Shown here: positions 18,949-28,040 of the stretch, piece after piece | Numbering within the stretch: the first letter of the stretch is position 1 | Layout: each line of letters begins with the position of its first letter | Assembly (NCBI RefSeq): GCF_000743575.1 | Contig: NZ_JQGC01000003.1 | Coordinates: forward strand, 248,001 to 312,000 | Length of the DNA: 64,000 bases | Direction: 5' to 3' | Source: Devosia riboflavina | GTDB taxonomy: Bacteria; Pseudomonadota; Alphaproteobacteria; Rhizobiales; Devosiaceae | The notes under the pieces: model-generated | What the model was told of the DNA's origin: nothing | Databases searched by the model: none | Seen by the model: the letters and a program-made list of their open reading frames with translations, nothing else | Position numbers and translations under genes: made by a program

Positions 18949-20004
18949 ATGGCCGATGTCACGCTGCGGCAAGTCAGAAAATCCTATGGATCGCTTGAGG
19001 TGGTTCATGGGGTCGATCTCGACATCAAGAGCGGGGAATTCGTGGTTTTCGTCGGGCCTTCGGGCTGCGGGAAATCGACGCTTTTGCGCATGATTGCGGG
19101 GCTCGAACCGATTTCCGGCGGCGACATTTCGATTGGTGGGAGGGTGGTCAATGACGTGCCCTCGCCCCAGCGTGGCATCGCCATGGTTTTCCAGTCCTAT
19201 GCGCTTTATCCGCATATGTCGGTCTACGACAACATGGCCTTTGGCCTGAAGCTGCAAAAGACGCCGAAAGAAGAGGTGGACCAACGCGTTAGGGAAGCTG
19301 CTCGGATATTGCAGATCGAGCCCTATCTCGATCGCATGCCCAAGGCTCTCAGCGGTGGTCAGCGCCAGCGCGTCGCCATCGGGCGGGCGATCGTGCGCAA
19401 TCCAAAAGTGTTTTTGTTCGATGAGCCCTTGTCCAATTTGGACGCGTCGCTCAGGGCGCAGACGCGGGTGGAGATTGCAAAGCTGCACGATACGCTTGAT
19501 GCGACAATGATTTACGTGACGCATGATCAGGTCGAGGCGATGACGCTGGCGGATCGGATCGTGGTGCTCAATGCCGGGGTGATCGAGCAGGTGGGTTCGC
19601 CCCTGGAGCTTTATCGCAACCCGGTGAATACGTTTGTCGCGGGGTTCATTGCCAGCCAGCGCATGAACTTTGTTCCGGTGACACCGGAGGTCGGCGGGTT
19701 GCGGCTTCCGGGTAACAGACTGTTAACGTTGAGTGGCACCGACCTCACGAAAGTGCGAGTGATCGGGGCACGACCGGAGCATCTGGAACTGGCTGATGCG
19801 AAAACGGCCGATCTCAGCGGCACTTTGGCGGTGATCGAACAGTTCGGGGAATATGCGCTGGCCTATGTCGAACTGCCCGATGGCGAGACGGTGACGGTGA
19901 AGCTCGATGGGGCGCCGGAGTTGGAATTGCATCAGGAGATGCATATCAAGCTGCCGGCGGGGCAGTTGCATTTGTTCGATGAGGCGGGGCGGGCGATCAG
20001 GTAG
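18949..20004 (+). CDS. ABC transporter ATPase (UgpC/MalK type), mannoside importer
   Basis: A 351-residue sugar-importer ATPase. Visible are Walker A GPSGCGKSTLLRM (about 37-49), signature LSGGQRQRVAIGRAI, Walker B VFLFDEPLSNLDA, the switch histidine in MIYVTHDQ, and a C-terminal TOBE regulatory domain (VIGARPEHLELAD onwards). It is 10 bases after the mannosidase with an AGGAGGA ribosome site. It drives import through the two permeases and closes the operon. Confidence 0.93.
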   Translation: MADVTLRQVRKSYGSLEVVHGVDLDIKSGEFVVFVGPSGCGKSTLLRMIAGLEPISGGDISIGGRVVNDVPSPQRGIAMVFQSYALYPHMSVYDNMAFGLKLQKTPKEEVDQRVREAARILQIEPYLDRMPKALSGGQRQRVAIGRAIVRNPKVFLFDEPLSNLDASLRAQTRVEIAKLHDTLDATMIYVTHDQVEAMTLADRIVVLNAGVIEQVGSPLELYRNPVNTFVAGFIASQRMNFVPVTPEVGGLRLPGNRLLTLSGTDLTKVRVIGARPEHLELADAKTADLSGTLAVIEQFGEYALAYVELPDGETVTVKLDGAPELELHQEMHIKLPAGQLHLFDEAGRAIR

Positions 20005-20032
20005 TTCGGCGCGCGGGGCTCCCCCCTCCCGG

Positions 20033-20085
20033 CCTCCCCCATCGAGGGGGAGGTGCCGCATCGAGTTTGCGGCACGATTTCTTTT
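20033..20085 (+). terminator. Tandem stem-loops closing the mannoside operon
   Basis: CCTCCCCC/GGGGGAGG (20033-20053) is followed by GTGCCGCA/TGCGGCAC (20053-20075) and a pyrimidine-rich TTTCTTTT tract. The second hairpin plus tract resembles an intrinsic terminator. Confidence 0.6.
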
Positions 20086-20098
20086 CCCACCACCGCTT

Positions 20099-20136
20099 GT
20101 CACCCCCGCGAAAGCGGGGGGGTGGATTCTCGTTTG
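20099..20136. repeat. Left part of a palindromic repeat interrupted by IS30
   Basis: TGTCACCCCCGCGAAAGCGG is the left arm of a family A type repeat. The sequence then reaches CGTTTG, where the insertion element begins. The right part lies beyond the element at 21133-21196. Confidence 0.7.
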
Positions 20137-21104
20137 AAGTGCAACATGTGTTGATAAAAGGCTTGAGCTGGTGTGTTCCAGTCAAGGCATTTGCGCGGTG
20201 TTGTGTTGTAGACGAGCAGAGCGCGCCGCAGTTGTTTTGGGTCGAGTTTGGCCAGATCGGTCTTTCGCGGTAGGGAGCGTCGCATGCGCCCAATGGCGTT
20301 TTCGATGCCGCCCTTCTGCCAGGGTGCGTGCGGGTCGCAGAAGAAGGTGGCAATGCCCTTGCGGTGCAAGAGGGCATGACGCGCGAACTCTGTGCCATTG
20401 TCGAAGGTGATGGTCTGGCGCATGGGAGCGGGCAGCGGCGCGAGGGCGGCCTTTATGGCTCTTGCCACCGGTTCGGCATGTTTTGAGGGCAAGACAACCG
20501 CGACCAGCACCCGGCTCATGCGTTCATGCAGGACAAGCAGGTTCTGCCCATAGCGAGAGAAGGCCATCAGGTCCGCTTCCCAATGGCCAGGGCTCTGGCG
20601 GCTCTGTGCCGCCTCGGGCCGCAGGGTTATGGAGACACGCTCACGGATCAGCCGGGTCGAACTTCCGCCGGGCTTGGGGCGAATGCCGCGCCTGGCCTTG
20701 CCGCGCGGCAGGAGGTGGCGCCAACCATAGTCCTTGGTCCGTCGGATCTGGGCATGGATGAAGCGGTAGATGCTCTCCACCCCGATGGGGGATGGCCCTT
20801 GATGACGGAACCAGCCGACAACCTGCTCGGGGGACCAACCCCGGGCTAAATGGTCCAGGACCGTGTTGCGCAGGTCCGCATTCCGATCCAGCCGGCTCCC
20901 TCGCCACCAGCGCGCCATGGCTTGTTGGGCGGCATATTCAGCCAGATAGCCGGACTGCCCGCCATTGCGCTCTATCTCGCGACAGATCGATGATGCCGAG
21001 CGACAAAGAGCTGTAGCGATTTGCCGGAGAGAGGTGCCAACGCCAAGTAGACGGGCAATCTCAACCCGCTCGCTAATACTGAAGTGCTCATATCTGCGTC
21101 CCAT
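20100..21104 (-). CDS. IS30-family transposase
   Basis: A 334-residue transposase. An N-terminal helix-turn-helix (HFSISERVEIARLLGVG and RQIATALCRSASSICREI) is followed by a DDE core with GHWEADLM, the second Asp in TFDNGTEF and the Glu in QKGGIENAIGRMR. The frame is intact. The last residues (FKRESTPPLSRG) and the stop codon are encoded outside the element, in the flanking palindromic repeat, so the element supplies no stop of its own. It should act on the element's own AAGTGCAACA ends. Confidence 0.93.
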   Translation of the reverse strand: MGRRYEHFSISERVEIARLLGVGTSLRQIATALCRSASSICREIERNGGQSGYLAEYAAQQAMARWWRGSRLDRNADLRNTVLDHLARGWSPEQVVGWFRHQGPSPIGVESIYRFIHAQIRRTKDYGWRHLLPRGKARRGIRPKPGGSSTRLIRERVSITLRPEAAQSRQSPGHWEADLMAFSRYGQNLLVLHERMSRVLVAVVLPSKHAEPVARAIKAALAPLPAPMRQTITFDNGTEFARHALLHRKGIATFFCDPHAPWQKGGIENAIGRMRRSLPRKTDLAKLDPKQLRRALLVYNTTPRKCLDWNTPAQAFYQHMLHFKRESTPPLSRG

Positions 21105-21132
21105 GACAACACCTTACAAAGGTGTTGCACTT
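20137..21132 (-). mobile_element. IS30-family insertion sequence, about 996 bp
   Basis: Terminal inverted repeats AAGTGCAACA (20137-20146) and TGTTGCACTT (21123-21132) bracket the transposase gene. CGTTTG flanks both ends (20131-20136 and 21133-21138), consistent with a target duplication. The exact duplication length is ambiguous because TCGTTTGA is shared on both sides. IS30 elements usually duplicate 2-3 bp, so part of the match may be chance. Confidence 0.85.
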
Positions 21133-21196
21133 CGTTTGAGAACTCATCGGACCTCCGTTTCCAAACAGGGGTTCCCGCTTTCGCGGGAATGACACC
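21133..21196. repeat. Right part of the interrupted palindromic repeat
   Basis: Contains the core ACCTCCGTTTCCAAACAGGG and the right arm TTCCCGCTTTCGCGGGAATGACAC of family A. It complements the left piece at 20099-20136. Confidence 0.75.
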
Positions 21197-21218
21197 GAGT
21201 GTGGGGGTGGCCGGGATA

Positions 21219-22151
21219 TTACCCAGCAGCGCGCGGTTGGATGCCGGCGGCGCGGCGGAGGAAACCTTCGGAGTTTTCGAGGGCGGCTTCGGCTGTGGGG
21301 CGGTCCATGCCGGTCAGGGCCATGAGAATGGCCAATTTGACATTGTTGTCGGCGGCGAGAAGCAGGCGCTCGGCTTCGTCGGGGGTGCAATTGGCCACCT
21401 CGACGATGATGCGGATGGCGCGGGCTTCGAGTTTTTTGTTCGAGACTGAGAGGTCGACCATCAGGTTCTGATAGGTCTTGCCGATGCGGATCATGCTGGC
21501 CGTGGTCAGCATGTTGAGCACCAGTTTTTGTGCCGTGCCGGATTTCAAACGGGTCGAGCCGGTGACGGCTTCGGGGCCGACGACGGGCGAAATGGCGATT
21601 TCGGCCTGGCGGGCGATGGTCGAGTCAGGATTGCAGGAGAGCGCAACCGTGGTTGATCCAACCGACTTGGCATAGTCGAGGCCGCCGATGACATAGGGGG
21701 TGCGGCCAGAGACGGCGATGCCGACGACGACGTCGCGGGCTTCGAGTTTTACACGCTCAAGATCCTTGCGGCCTTCTTCGGGGGAATCTTCGGCGCCTTC
21801 AATGGGGTGGCGCAGGGCGTGGTCGCCGCCGGCGATGAGGCCGACGACCATTTCGGGCGGCACGCCGAAGGTCGGGGGGCATTCGGAGGCGTCGAGGACG
21901 CCGAGGCGGCCGCTGGTGCCGGCGCCCATATAGATCAGGCGCCCGCCATGGCGGAAGGCATCGACGATCTTGTCGACGGCCAAGGTGATTTCAGGCAGAA
22001 CCTTTTCGACGGCTTGAGCGACCTTGCTGTCTTCCCGATTCATGGCCGCGAGGACCTCGCGGGTCGACATGAGATCGATCTCGACCGTATCGGGATTGCG
22101 AGCCTCGGAAACCAGCGTTTCCAGCTCCGCCATCAGAGCGCTTTTTGCCAT
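21219..22151 (-). CDS. murQ: N-acetylmuramic acid 6-phosphate etherase
   Basis: About 310 residues from ATG 22151 (AGAGGGGAC site upstream); the longer open frame is not supported. MurQ cleaves the lactyl ether of MurNAc-6-phosphate to give GlcNAc-6-phosphate and D-lactate in the cytosol. The SIS-domain sugar-phosphate site [22 protein letters not shown] and the C-terminal [21 protein letters not shown] are diagnostic. It is divergent from an RpiR regulator and its promoter overlaps a GGAAT-type operator, so both probably serve recovery of peptidoglycan amino sugars. Confidence 0.95.
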   Translation of the reverse strand: MAKSALMAELETLVSEARNPDTVEIDLMSTREVLAAMNREDSKVAQAVEKVLPEITLAVDKIVDAFRHGGRLIYMGAGTSGRLGVLDASECPPTFGVPPEMVVGLIAGGDHALRHPIEGAEDSPEEGRKDLERVKLEARDVVVGIAVSGRTPYVIGGLDYAKSVGSTTVALSCNPDSTIARQAEIAISPVVGPEAVTGSTRLKSGTAQKLVLNMLTTASMIRIGKTYQNLMVDLSVSNKKLEARAIRIIVEVANCTPDEAERLLLAADNNVKLAILMALTGMDRPTAEAALENSEGFLRRAAGIQPRAAG

Positions 22152-22176
22152 GGGTAGTCCCCTCTGTTCGACCAAA

Positions 22177-22205
22177 ATGCTAGAAGCGAATATTCCGCTT
22201 GTCAA
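22177..22205 (-). promoter_or_regulatory. murQ promoter with RpiR-type operator in the spacer
   Basis: On the minus strand TTGACA (22200-22205) and TAGCAT (22177-22182) are exactly 17 bases apart. The spacer holds GGAATATTCGCTTC, which matches the palindrome at 22213-22227 read in the same direction (GGAATATTCTATTCC) at most positions. Binding here would occlude RNA polymerase. Confidence 0.6.
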
Positions 22206-22212
22206 TGAAATG

Positions 22213-22227
22213 AGGAATAGAATATTC
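22213..22227. promoter_or_regulatory. RpiR/MurR-type operator GGAATAGAATATTCC
   Basis: Perfect inverted repeat GGAATA-N3-TATTCC in the murQ/RpiR intergenic region. The same motif (GGAATTTAGTATTCC) recurs over the -10 of the transporter operon at 23770-23784. Confidence 0.65.
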
Positions 22228-22388
22228 CTTTTCATGTGAGGTGTCTCGCACCTCTGCACTGCGCCCTGACGTGACGAGCGGAAATCCCGGTGACCGGGGG
22301 TTTTGATGGCGCAGTGGGTGGAGCGGAACCTGAGATGGATTGACCGGCATCGACTTTCGGGAGATGTCGTTTCCTGGGGGTATGAGCC

Positions 22389-23237
22389 ATGTCCATCCTG
22401 AAAATTATCGGCGCGAAGATCGAATCCATGACCCAGGCGGATCGTCAGATCGCCCGGTTCATTCTCGATCACCCCGAGGAAATGCTGGCCATGTCTTCGG
22501 CGGCCCTGGCGGAAGCCACGGGACGCAGCCAGTCGAGCGTCGTCAAATTCAGCCAAAAGCTCGGCTATGAGGGCTATCAGCAGCTCAAGCTGGATGTGAA
22601 CAAGGCCAAGGCGCAGGAATTTCATGCGCCGGCCGGGGTCATTCACGGCACGATCGATGCCAGCGACAGCTATATGACGATCCTGCAAAAGCTGATCGGT
22701 TCAAAACTGCTGTCCATGCGGGAAACGTCGGCGGTCAATACCGAGGCGACGATCGACTCCGCGCTCGACGCGCTGATGTCGGCACGGCGGATACAGCTTG
22801 CCGGGGTCGGCGCGTCGTCGCTGGTGGCGCGGGATTTTTCCTACAAGCTCTTAAAGCTTGGGCGGACGGTGCTGGTCGATAGCGACAGCCATATCCAGAT
22901 TTCCAATGCTTCGGCGCTGAATGACCAGGACCTCATTATTGCGCTGTCGCATTCGGGGCGGAGCATGGAAACGCTGCGGATTGCTGAACTGGCGAAGAAG
23001 CGCGGGGCGACGCTGTTGTCGGTGACCGGGCTGCAGCCCAATCCGCTGCTCGACATTGCCGATATCAGCCTCTTTACGGTGGCGGACGAGGAGCGGGTGC
23101 GCTCTTCGGCGATCACCTCGCGCGATGCGCAGCTTATGTTGACGGATATGCTGTTCATCCTGCTGCTGCGGCGGCAGGCGGATGCTTATGATTATATCCA
23201 CCGCAGCGAGGCGGCGGTGACGGTGCTTAAGGCTTAG
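22389..23237 (+). CDS. murR: RpiR-family (MurR-like) regulator with SIS domain
   Basis: A 282-residue protein. The N-terminal RpiR helix-turn-helix ([25 protein letters not shown], about 37-62) is followed by a SIS sugar-phosphate-binding domain ([20 protein letters not shown] and [27 protein letters not shown]). Divergence from murQ supports a MurR-like role as a repressor relieved by an amino-sugar phosphate. Its probable operators lie in the divergent region and at the downstream transporter promoter. The symbol is assigned by family and context, not by a known ligand. Confidence 0.85.
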   Translation: MSILKIIGAKIESMTQADRQIARFILDHPEEMLAMSSAALAEATGRSQSSVVKFSQKLGYEGYQQLKLDVNKAKAQEFHAPAGVIHGTIDASDSYMTILQKLIGSKLLSMRETSAVNTEATIDSALDALMSARRIQLAGVGASSLVARDFSYKLLKLGRTVLVDSDSHIQISNASALNDQDLIIALSHSGRSMETLRIAELAKKRGATLLSVTGLQPNPLLDIADISLFTVADEERVRSSAITSRDAQLMLTDMLFILLLRRQADAYDYIHRSEAAVTVLKA

Positions 23238-23335
23238 CGCCGGCCCGAAGGGCAAATTCGCTCCAGTGGAGCGAATTTAGGCGTGAAGGCCATGAGAGCT
23301 GTGCTCGAATGGCGGGTGGGTGCCGTATCCCATTT

Positions 23336-23420
23336 CGTCGTCATTGCCGGGCTTGTCCCGGCAATCCAGCGATCTGGCGACATCCCATGGACCACCGGGA
23401 CAGGCCCGGTGATGACGACG
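23336..23420. repeat. Palindromic repeat, family C
   Basis: Long inverted repeat whose outer arms are CGTCGTCATTGCCGGGCTTG and GGCCCGGTGATGACGACG, with CCCGGCAATCC/ACCACCGGGACA inside. It is of the rhizobial mosaic-repeat style. Confidence 0.8.
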
Positions 23421-23451
23421 GTGGAGTGGGCGGGTCTTAATTTCGTCCGCA

Positions 23452-23518
23452 GTGTCATTGCTGCGAAAGCGGGTATCTTCGTTTCAAACAGGGATTCCCG
23501 CTTGCGCGGGAATGACAC
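23452..23518. repeat. Palindromic repeat, family A
   Basis: GTGTCATTGCTGCGAAAGCG and CGCTTGCGCGGGAATGACAC flank a TTTCAAACAGGG core. It is a degenerate relative of the copies at 3271 and 52175. Confidence 0.8.
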
Positions 23519-23557
23519 CGAGTGGGTGGGAAGCTTGGTGTTTCCAAATCCACCGGA

Positions 23558-23637
23558 CTGCCCTCGGACTTGATCCGAGGGCCCGCTGCAGCAAGCGCGC
23601 GAGTGGATAGTGGCCCTCGGGTCAGGCCCGAGGGCAG
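23558..23637. repeat. Palindromic repeat, family D
   Basis: Outer arms CTGCCCTCGGACTTGATCCG and CAGGCCCGAGGGCAG; each arm can also fold on itself. It is the third of three different palindromes in this gap, and no gene is visible among them. Confidence 0.8.
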
Positions 23638-23751
23638 CACGGAGGTTGGGAAGGCTTCTGTACATATGCCACCCCTCCCTCAAATTCCCCAACCCCGCCG
23701 ACATCCTTACCAAAATATGACCTGTCACATGCCTGATGTAATTTTCTATTC

Positions 23752-23784
23752 TTGACAGTCATGAAATTTGGAATTTAGTATTCC
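23752..23784 (+). promoter_or_regulatory. Amino-sugar transporter promoter overlapped by RpiR-type operator
   Basis: TTGACA (23752-23757) and TAGTAT (23776-23781) are 18 bases apart. The inverted repeat GGAATTTAGTATTCC (23770-23784) covers the -10. It matches the operator in the murQ region, so one regulator probably controls both units. Confidence 0.65.
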
Positions 23785-23831
23785 ATCCCAAGGTGCTCAT
23801 GAGGGGGCATCGAGGGCAAGTGGAGGGCATC

Positions 23832-24896
23832 TTGGCTCGACTATCGCTGCGCGGCATCAAGAAGCGCTTCAAGACCACCGATGTGCTCCATGGCATCGAC
23901 CTCGAAATCGGGGATCGCGAATTTGTCGTGTTCGTCGGGCCTTCGGGTTGCGGCAAGTCGACCCTGTTGCGCCTGATTGCGGGCCTTGATCCGATTTCGG
24001 ACGGCGACTTCTTTCTCAACGACCAGCGCATGAACGATGTAGCGCCGTCGCGGCGCGGCATTGCCATGGTGTTCCAGTCCTATGCGCTCTACCCGCACAT
24101 GGATGTCTACGAGAACATGGCCTTTGGCGCGCGCCTGATGGGGCTGACCAGGGACGAAGTCGAGAAGCGCATTGCCGATGCGGCGCGTATGCTGCGGCTC
24201 GATGAACTGCTGAAGCGCAAGCCGCGTGAGCTTTCGGGTGGCCAGCGCCAGCGTGTTGCCATTGGCCGGGCGCTGGTGCGCAAGCCAGATGTGTTCCTGC
24301 TCGACGAGCCGCTGTCGAACCTCGATGCGGCGCTGCGCAGCGATGTGCGTCTCGAAATCGCAAAACTGCACCGCGATATCGGCGGCACCATGATCTATGT
24401 GACCCATGATCAGGTGGAAGCCATGACGCTGGCCGACAAGATCGTGGTGATGAATGCCGGGCGCATCGAGCAGGTTGGTTCGCCCCGCGAGCTTTATGAA
24501 ACCCCGGCCAATATGTTTGTCGCGACCTTTATCGGGTCGCCGCGCATGACGCTGGTGGATGTGACTCGCAATGGCGATCGCCTGGCCGTTGCCAATGGCG
24601 GCTCGGTGGTAACGGGCGCCCTGCCCGAAGCAAAGAACCTCAAACTCGGACTACGGCCGGACGCCGTAAAACTGCACCGTGGTGCGGCGGGCGAGGGGCT
24701 CGCGGCGACGGTGGTCTATACCGAATATCTGGGCGACAACGCTTATGTCTATGCGCGCCTTGCCGACGGCACGCTGCTTTCGGCGCGCACGACACCCAAT
24801 GATCTCTATGCGCCCGACGAGGCTGTGACCGTGACGGTCGAGCCGGGCTCCGCGCATTACTTTTCCGCCGAGGATGGCCGGCGGCTGACCCCATAA
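23832..24896 (+). CDS. ABC transporter ATPase (UgpC/MalK type), amino-sugar importer
   Basis: About 354 residues if translation starts at TTG 23832, which has a GGAGGG site seven bases upstream; ATG 23793 or 23799 would add 11-13 residues. Features are Walker A GPSGCGKSTLLRL, signature ELSGGQRQRVAIGRAL, Walker B VFLLDEPLSNLDA, the switch HDQ and a TOBE domain. It is unusual in being the first gene of the transport operon, immediately downstream of the operator-covered promoter. It powers the permeases encoded at 26275-28040. Confidence 0.9.
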   Translation: MARLSLRGIKKRFKTTDVLHGIDLEIGDREFVVFVGPSGCGKSTLLRLIAGLDPISDGDFFLNDQRMNDVAPSRRGIAMVFQSYALYPHMDVYENMAFGARLMGLTRDEVEKRIADAARMLRLDELLKRKPRELSGGQRQRVAIGRALVRKPDVFLLDEPLSNLDAALRSDVRLEIAKLHRDIGGTMIYVTHDQVEAMTLADKIVVMNAGRIEQVGSPRELYETPANMFVATFIGSPRMTLVDVTRNGDRLAVANGGSVVTGALPEAKNLKLGLRPDAVKLHRGAAGEGLAATVVYTEYLGDNAYVYARLADGTLLSARTTPNDLYAPDEAVTVTVEPGSAHYFSAEDGRRLTP

Positions 24897-24946
24897 ACGG
24901 GGCCGGATCAAAACTATCCAGACGTTTTCAAGGGAAGGGAACACAC

Positions 24947-26188
24947 ATGAAAACCAATCTGATCCGCATCGGCGCCGCACTCAGCGCCGTGCTCGTCGCA
25001 GCCCCGGCTTTTGCCCAGGACCTAACATTCTGGAGCTGGCGCCAGGAAGACCGCGCTGCCTACGAAACGTTCATCGACACGTTCGAGACCGCCAATCCGG
25101 GCATCACGGTAAAATTCGAGACGTTTGAAGCGGCGAACTACAACACCATTCTCTCGACCGCTCTCGCCGGTGGCGTTGGTCCCGACGTGATGATGGTTCG
25201 TGCCTATGGCGGTCTCGAAAACGTCGCCTCGGCCGGCTATCTCGAAGAGCTGACCACGGCAAGCGTTCCGGCCCTCGCCGATTTCGCCGCGCCGGCAATC
25301 GCCGCTGAAAGCATGCGCTCGGACGGCAAGCTCTATGCCGTGCCCTTCGCCAGCCAGACCCAGCTCGTGATCTATAACAAGGCCCTGTTCGACGCCAACG
25401 GCATTGCCGAACCGCAGACCTGGGACGAGCTGAAGGCCGCAGCCCAGAAGCTCAAGGACGCTGGCGTCATTCCCTTTGCCAATGGCACCGCGACAGCCTG
25501 GCAGAACGAAACCGTCACCTTCGGTCTCGGCTCCTCGCTGATGGGCAAGGATTTTTATGACGCGCTAATGGCTGGCGAAGCCGACTTCACCGACGCCCGT
25601 TTCACCGGCGCGCTGGGCGAAATTGCCGCCGTTGCCGCCGAATATTTCCCGGACGGCTTTATCGGCCTCGACTATCCCTCGGCCCAGCAGCTCTTCTCCT
25701 CGGGCATGGCCGGCATGTTTATCGGCGGTTCCTATGAACTGGCGACGTTCAAGACGCAGAACCCGGATATCGAACTCGGCGTGTTTGCCGCTCCCGGCAA
25801 GACGGCGGAAGATGCCAAGCTCGTTGGCCTCTATTTCGACGGCGGCTATGCCGCCAATGCCGCCGGCGCCAACAAGGAAGCGTCGGTAAAGTTCCTGAAC
25901 TACCTGGCGAGCCAGGAATTCGGCCAGGCTTTCGCTAATACGCTCAACAACATCTCGACCATTCCGGGCGTGACCTTCGACAACCCGCTGCTGGCTGAAG
26001 TCAACGATCTCAACAAGTCCTCGATCCCCTACCTGATGCTCGCCCACTTCCGTTATGGCGAACCCTCGGGCTCGGTGCTGATCCAGGGCGAAATGCAGAA
26101 GCTGTTTGCCGGGGAAACGACGCCGGAAGCTATCGGTGAAGCCCTGACCACGGGTCTCGCCGCCTGGTACGAGCCGTTCCAGAAGTAA
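24947..26188 (+). CDS. Extracellular solute-binding protein, amino-sugar importer
   Basis: A 413-residue family 1 binding protein with a Sec signal peptide (about residues 1-23, ending PAFAQ). The mature part opens DLTFWSWRQEDRAAYETFI and has YAVPFASQTQLVIYNKALFD and GMAGMFIGGSYE, typical of sugar binders of the ThuE/UgpB group. An AAGGGAAGGG site precedes the ATG. Amino-sugar specificity is inferred from co-regulation with murQ and from the downstream nanE and kinase genes. Confidence 0.9.
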   Translation: MKTNLIRIGAALSAVLVAAPAFAQDLTFWSWRQEDRAAYETFIDTFETANPGITVKFETFEAANYNTILSTALAGGVGPDVMMVRAYGGLENVASAGYLEELTTASVPALADFAAPAIAAESMRSDGKLYAVPFASQTQLVIYNKALFDANGIAEPQTWDELKAAAQKLKDAGVIPFANGTATAWQNETVTFGLGSSLMGKDFYDALMAGEADFTDARFTGALGEIAAVAAEYFPDGFIGLDYPSAQQLFSSGMAGMFIGGSYELATFKTQNPDIELGVFAAPGKTAEDAKLVGLYFDGGYAANAAGANKEASVKFLNYLASQEFGQAFANTLNNISTIPGVTFDNPLLAEVNDLNKSSIPYLMLAHFRYGEPSGSVLIQGEMQKLFAGETTPEAIGEALTTGLAAWYEPFQK

Positions 26189-26209
26189 GGCGGATCTCCC
26201 TCCGCCGGA

Positions 26210-26230
26210 GGGTGGGCCTTTGGCCCGCCC
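26210..26230 (+). terminator. Intra-operon stem-loop after the binding-protein gene
   Basis: GGGTGGGCC (26210-26218), a TTT loop, then GGCCCGCCC (26222-26230). No U-tract follows, so it may stabilise the upstream mRNA or partly terminate transcription, as often seen between binding-protein and permease genes. Confidence 0.45.
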
Positions 26231-26274
26231 TCGCCCTCATCTCCAAGCGAGCCCTAAAAGTGCCCCAACTTCGG

Positions 26275-27180
26275 ATGACAGGCCGCGGCCTCTGGATTAC
26301 CGCGCTCATCGTGCCGCCACTGGCCTTTGTGGCTCTCTTTATCGTCTATCCCATCGTTTCGGCCTTCGCCTATGCCTTCTTCGACTGGCAGGGGTTGAAG
26401 CGGCTCGATTTTGTGGGGCTCGAAAATTTCCATACGGTGCTGTTCGTCGAGCCCTATCGCAGCTGGACGATCAATGCCTTCAAGAACAATGTCATCGTGT
26501 TCTTCGCGCTGATGGTGCTGCAGAACGGGCTGGGGTTCATCCTTGCCTATGCGCTCTGGCGCGAACTGCCCGGCGCGCGCTTTCACCGGATCGCTGTGTT
26601 TCTGCCGGTGGTGCTGTCGACCATCATCGTCGCCTATCTCTTCAAGCTTTTTTATCACCCGCTCTTTGGCGTCGTGAACATCACGCTCAAGGGGATCGGG
26701 CTGGGCTGGCTGGCGCAGCCCTGGCTCGGACAATCGGGCACGGCGCTTGGCAGCATCATCGTGGCGCAGGCCTGGCACATGGTCGGGTTCCCGACGCTGG
26801 TTTTCCTTGCCGGCATGCAGCGTATCCCGAGCGAAATTCTCGATGCGGTGCGCATGGAGACGGAGAGCGAGTGGGTGAAAATCACGAAAATCGTGTGGCC
26901 GCTGGTGGCACCGAGCGCGACGATTGTGTTCACGCTGCTGTTCGTTGGCGCGTTCAACTGGTTTGAGCTGCCCTATATCATGGGCGGGCTGGATGGCTCG
27001 CCGTTCGGGTCGACCGACGTCTTGGGGCTTTATTTCTATCGCACGGCCTTTGGCAATGTCTCGGCCGGGCAGCAGGATTTTGGGCTCGGTTCGGCGCTTG
27101 CCGTGATCATCTTCATCTTTATCGCGATCGTTGCCGGGGTGATCACCACGCGGCTGCGGGCCCGGGAGATCCAGCTATGA
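26275..27180 (+). CDS. ABC transporter permease (MalF-type), amino-sugar importer
   Basis: About 301 residues with six membrane segments, opening MTGRGLWITALIVPPLAFVAL. The EAA-type loop with DAVRMETESEWVKITKIVWP is near residue 200. The start is uncertain: GTG codons at 26212 and 26260 are in frame, the first of which lies within the stem-loop. It pairs with the next permease (4-base overlap) to form the membrane pore. Confidence 0.88.
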   Translation: MTGRGLWITALIVPPLAFVALFIVYPIVSAFAYAFFDWQGLKRLDFVGLENFHTVLFVEPYRSWTINAFKNNVIVFFALMVLQNGLGFILAYALWRELPGARFHRIAVFLPVVLSTIIVAYLFKLFYHPLFGVVNITLKGIGLGWLAQPWLGQSGTALGSIIVAQAWHMVGFPTLVFLAGMQRIPSEILDAVRMETESEWVKITKIVWPLVAPSATIVFTLLFVGAFNWFELPYIMGGLDGSPFGSTDVLGLYFYRTAFGNVSAGQQDFGLGSALAVIIFIFIAIVAGVITTRLRAREIQL

Positions 27181-28040
27181 GTGCGGCTGCGACCGATTAC
27201 TATGACCGCAAGGGGCTGTTCGCGACTTTGGGTCGCGACGGCATGCTGCAGATCATCCTCATCGCCAATACGGTGCTGATGCTGGCGCCGATCATCATCA
27301 TGGTGTTTTCGGCCTTCAAGACGACGCCGGAAATTTTTAAATCGCCGTTCGGCATTCCCGATTTCACGCAGGTGGCCAACTTCGTGAAGATCTGGAGCGA
27401 GACGAATTTTCTGCGCTATCTCTTGAACTCGTTTGTCGTGACCGGCGCCTCGATGGTGCTGATCCTGACGCTCGGGACCATGGCGGCCTATGCGCTGGGG
27501 CGCTATGCCTTTACCGGCTCCAGTTTTATCCTGATGTTCTTCCTCGCGGGGCTGACGCTGCCGCTGAAGCTAGCGATCATTCCGCTCTTCATGCTGATGC
27601 GGGACCTGTCCATTCTCAACAACCAGCTCTCGCTGATCTTCGTCTACACAGCCATGGGCCTGCCGACGACCGTGTTCATCATGACCGGTTTTATCCGCAG
27701 CCTCCCCAATGAGCTGGAAGATGCCGCCCGCATGGATGGAGCGAGCGAGGCGCGGATCATGTGGGCGATCATGCTGCCGCTGGTGCGTCCGGCCATGGTG
27801 ATTGCCGGCATCCAGAATGTCGTGCCGATCTGGAACGACTTCTTTTTCCCGCTGGTCTTCATCCAGAACGACAGCCTCAAGACGCTGCCGCAGGGGCTGA
27901 CGACGTTCATGGGCGAATATACGACCGACTGGGGCGTACTGTTCTCGGGCTTGACCCTCTCGGCCGCGCCGATCATTCTCATCTATATTGTCCTCTCCAA
28001 GCAGTTCATTGCCGGCATGACTTCGGGAGCGGTGAAGTGA
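27177..28040 (+). CDS. ABC transporter permease (MalG-type), amino-sugar importer
   Basis: A 287-residue MalG-family permease with six membrane segments and the EAA loop NELEDAARMDGASEARIMWAIMLP near residue 180. Its ATG overlaps the previous stop (ATGA) and its stop overlaps the GTG start of nanE, so these cistrons are probably translationally coupled. Confidence 0.9.
   Translation: MSAAATDYYDRKGLFATLGRDGMLQIILIANTVLMLAPIIIMVFSAFKTTPEIFKSPFGIPDFTQVANFVKIWSETNFLRYLLNSFVVTGASMVLILTLGTMAAYALGRYAFTGSSFILMFFLAGLTLPLKLAIIPLFMLMRDLSILNNQLSLIFVYTAMGLPTTVFIMTGFIRSLPNELEDAARMDGASEARIMWAIMLPLVRPAMVIAGIQNVVPIWNDFFFPLVFIQNDSLKTLPQGLTTFMGEYTTDWGVLFSGLTLSAAPIILIYIVLSKQFIAGMTSGAVK

Noticed and set aside
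23238..23751. Possible CRISPR-like spacing of repeats
   Set aside because: The three palindromes differ in sequence and there are no uniform spacers or cas genes.
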